Assembly (NCBI GenBank): GCA_030634125.1
Contig: DAOWBJ010000092.1
Location: forward strand, 1-6,759
DNA length: 6,759 nt
Source: Victivallales bacterium
Lineage (GTDB): Bacteria > Verrucomicrobiota > Lentisphaeria > Victivallales > Victivallaceae
Direction: 5' to 3'
In this document: positions 6,072 to 6,759 of the stretch, piece after piece
Position numbering within the stretch: the first letter of the stretch is position 1
How the letters are laid out: every line of letters begins with the position of its first letter
Position numbers and translations under genes: made by a program
The notes under the pieces: generated by a model
Told to the model about the DNA's origin: nothing
Database searches by the model: none
What the model saw: only the letters and a program-made list of their open reading frames with translations

Positions 6072-6105
6072 CATATTTTTTTATTTTTTCCTGTAGAAAT
6101 TTAAA
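6072..6105. other. AT-rich tract, possible DNA unwinding element
   Basis: This stretch is nearly all A and T, with a long T-run broken by single other bases. It lies about 80 bases upstream of the first TTCTTCAAAGTTCACG-type repeat. Iteron-type origins usually pair such a tract with the repeats. There is no independent support for function. Confidence 0.25.
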
Positions 6106-6111
6106 GCATCC

Positions 6112-6156
6112 CTTATAGAGAAAAGTCTATAAGAGAAAAAGAGAAAACTATAAGAG
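6112..6156. repeat. CTATAAGAG direct and inverted repeats (operator-like)
   Basis: CTATAAGAG occurs at 6127-6135 and 6148-6156, exactly 21 bases apart. CTTATAG at 6112-6118 is the inverted copy of the first seven bases. The block is enclosed by AAGCATC (6104-6110) and its inverse GATGCTT (6177-6183). This arrangement resembles an operator or an accessory protein-binding site beside an origin; what binds there is unknown. Confidence 0.5.
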
Positions 6157-6180
6157 GAGTATCGTTTTTGTGGCAAGATG

Positions 6181-6458
6181 CTTCCTCAAGGTTCACGTCA
6201 TATTTCTTCAAAGTTCACGCTCCTGAAAACTGCTCCTTTCGAGCTTGAAAAGGTTGATTTGATAGAAATATTACACTAAATTTCCATTTTTACTTCTTCA
6301 AAGTTCACGCCGCACTTCTTCAGAGTTCACGAGCACTTCTTCAAAGTTCACGCTTTTTGAATTTTGAGTTCACAAACGAAATTGCAAGAATATTTATGTC
6401 CGTAGAAAATGTGGAGTAATAAGGTAAAATATAGGCTTTATTTCTTCAAAGTTCACGC
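6181..6458 (+). repeat. Iteron-like array, consensus TTCTTCAAAGTTCACG
   Basis: Six direct copies share the core GTTCACG, starting at 6191, 6213, 6303, 6325, 6346 and 6451; a partial copy (GAGTTCAC) lies at 6367-6373. The most conserved form is CTTCAAAGTTCACGC; copy 1 and copy 4 differ by one to a few bases. Four successive cores, counting the partial one, are 21-22 bases apart (6303, 6325, 6346, 6368), as are the first two. That is two helical turns, so bound proteins would sit on one face of the DNA. The last copy ends three bases before the stop codon of the convergent gene. The spacing fits iterons of a plasmid-type origin. It does not fit a CRISPR array, because spacers are very short or irregular. 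Confidence 0.75.
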
Positions 6459-6460
6459 TT

Positions 6461-6759
6461 TTAGTATAGAGGTAATTCGCCCAATAATTCACTTCTGATA
6501 AGTGTTATTAGATATGCGATAGGGCTTTTGATGGGCTTAGCGGAGTTGCCGTATATGCTACTGAGTACTCTGCCTTTTACTTCAGCACACAGCTCTTCAA
6601 ATACACTGTTTCCTAACAATGCTCTGCTTTGTTCTAAAAACACTCTGCTTTTCTCCCAATCTATTTCTGCTTCCTGGAGGGTTTCTATCTGGTATCCATT
6701 AAGCGGCACTATGTTCTTGATTAGCTCACTAAACTCTTTTGACACCCCCAATGTCTTCC
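6461..6759 (-). CDS. C-terminal part of an unidentified protein, possibly a replication initiator
   Basis: The frame is open to the right edge, so the start lies outside; a TTG at 6749-6751 is in frame but need not be the start. About 98 residues are visible. They are mostly helical and charged (QIETLQEAEIDWEKSRVFLE), and end with KPIKSPIAYLITLIRSELLGELPLY. A KP.K.P..YL..L motif near the C-terminus is common in plasmid and element replication proteins, but it is not specific and I do not recognise a family. The stop codon abuts the iteron-like array, and several copies of that array lie within 280 bases. Replication initiators are often encoded next to the iterons they bind. The role is therefore inferred from context only. 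No membrane segment or signal peptide is seen. Confidence 0.6.
   Translation of the reverse strand, partial: KTLGVSKEFSELIKNIVPLNGYQIETLQEAEIDWEKSRVFLEQSRALLGNSVFEELCAEVKGRVLSSIYGNSAKPIKSPIAYLITLIRSELLGELPLY

Noticed and set aside
6154..6226. 18-codon peptide starting at GTG 6170 after GAGGAG
   Set aside because: It runs through the repeat array and is too short; the spacing of 10 bases and GTG start are weak, and the purine-rich stretch belongs to the CTATAAGAG repeat.
6181..6458. CRISPR array
   Set aside because: The repeats are only about 16 bp, diverge between copies, and have gaps ranging from a few bases to about 90; no cas gene is present.

Overview
The window looks like a low-GC bacterial chromosome segment with one core housekeeping gene, one tRNA gene and a great deal of mobile or decayed DNA. 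The only gene useful for placement is rpsA (ribosomal protein S1, six S1 domains, acidic tail, no Shine-Dalgarno sequence). Together with the transposase families and the glycosidase remnant it is compatible with a Verrucomicrobiota/Lentisphaerota-type bacterium. That placement is a family-level impression, not a demonstrated assignment.

Left third (1-2830), mobile DNA: a broken IS1595-family transposase gene (one-base frameshift, small in-frame deletion, loss of most of the DDE domain) lies between imperfect inverted repeats. It is followed by a 74-codon ORF that resembles the N-terminus of another transposase, and then by an apparently intact 541-aa IS1634-family (IS4 superfamily) DDE transposase with its own promoter. 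A direct repeat containing ATGTAGTCAG lies on both sides of this last gene.

Centre (2821-4762), core gene: rpsA is on the minus strand. It has a clear sigma-70-type promoter, an A-rich leader of about 100 nt without a ribosome binding site, and a very strong rho-independent terminator. It converges with the IS1634 transposase gene.

Right of centre (4763-5832): a long imperfect inverted repeat is followed by a decayed gene for an (alpha/alpha)6-barrel glycoside hydrolase (GH63/MGH1-like C-terminal part), split by a frameshift.

Right end (5833-6759): tRNA-Leu(CAA) with encoded CCA and a terminator is followed by about 540 bp of non-coding DNA. This holds clustered TATAC words, an AT-rich tract, CTATAAGAG repeats and six copies (plus one partial) of a TTCTTCAAAGTTCACG repeat, several spaced 21-22 bp apart. 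The array ends 3 bp from the stop codon of a minus-strand gene that runs off the window. A tRNA gene, iteron-like repeats and an unidentified gene could together mark the edge of an integrated plasmid-like element whose origin region is visible here. This is the most interesting part of the window, but it is inference.
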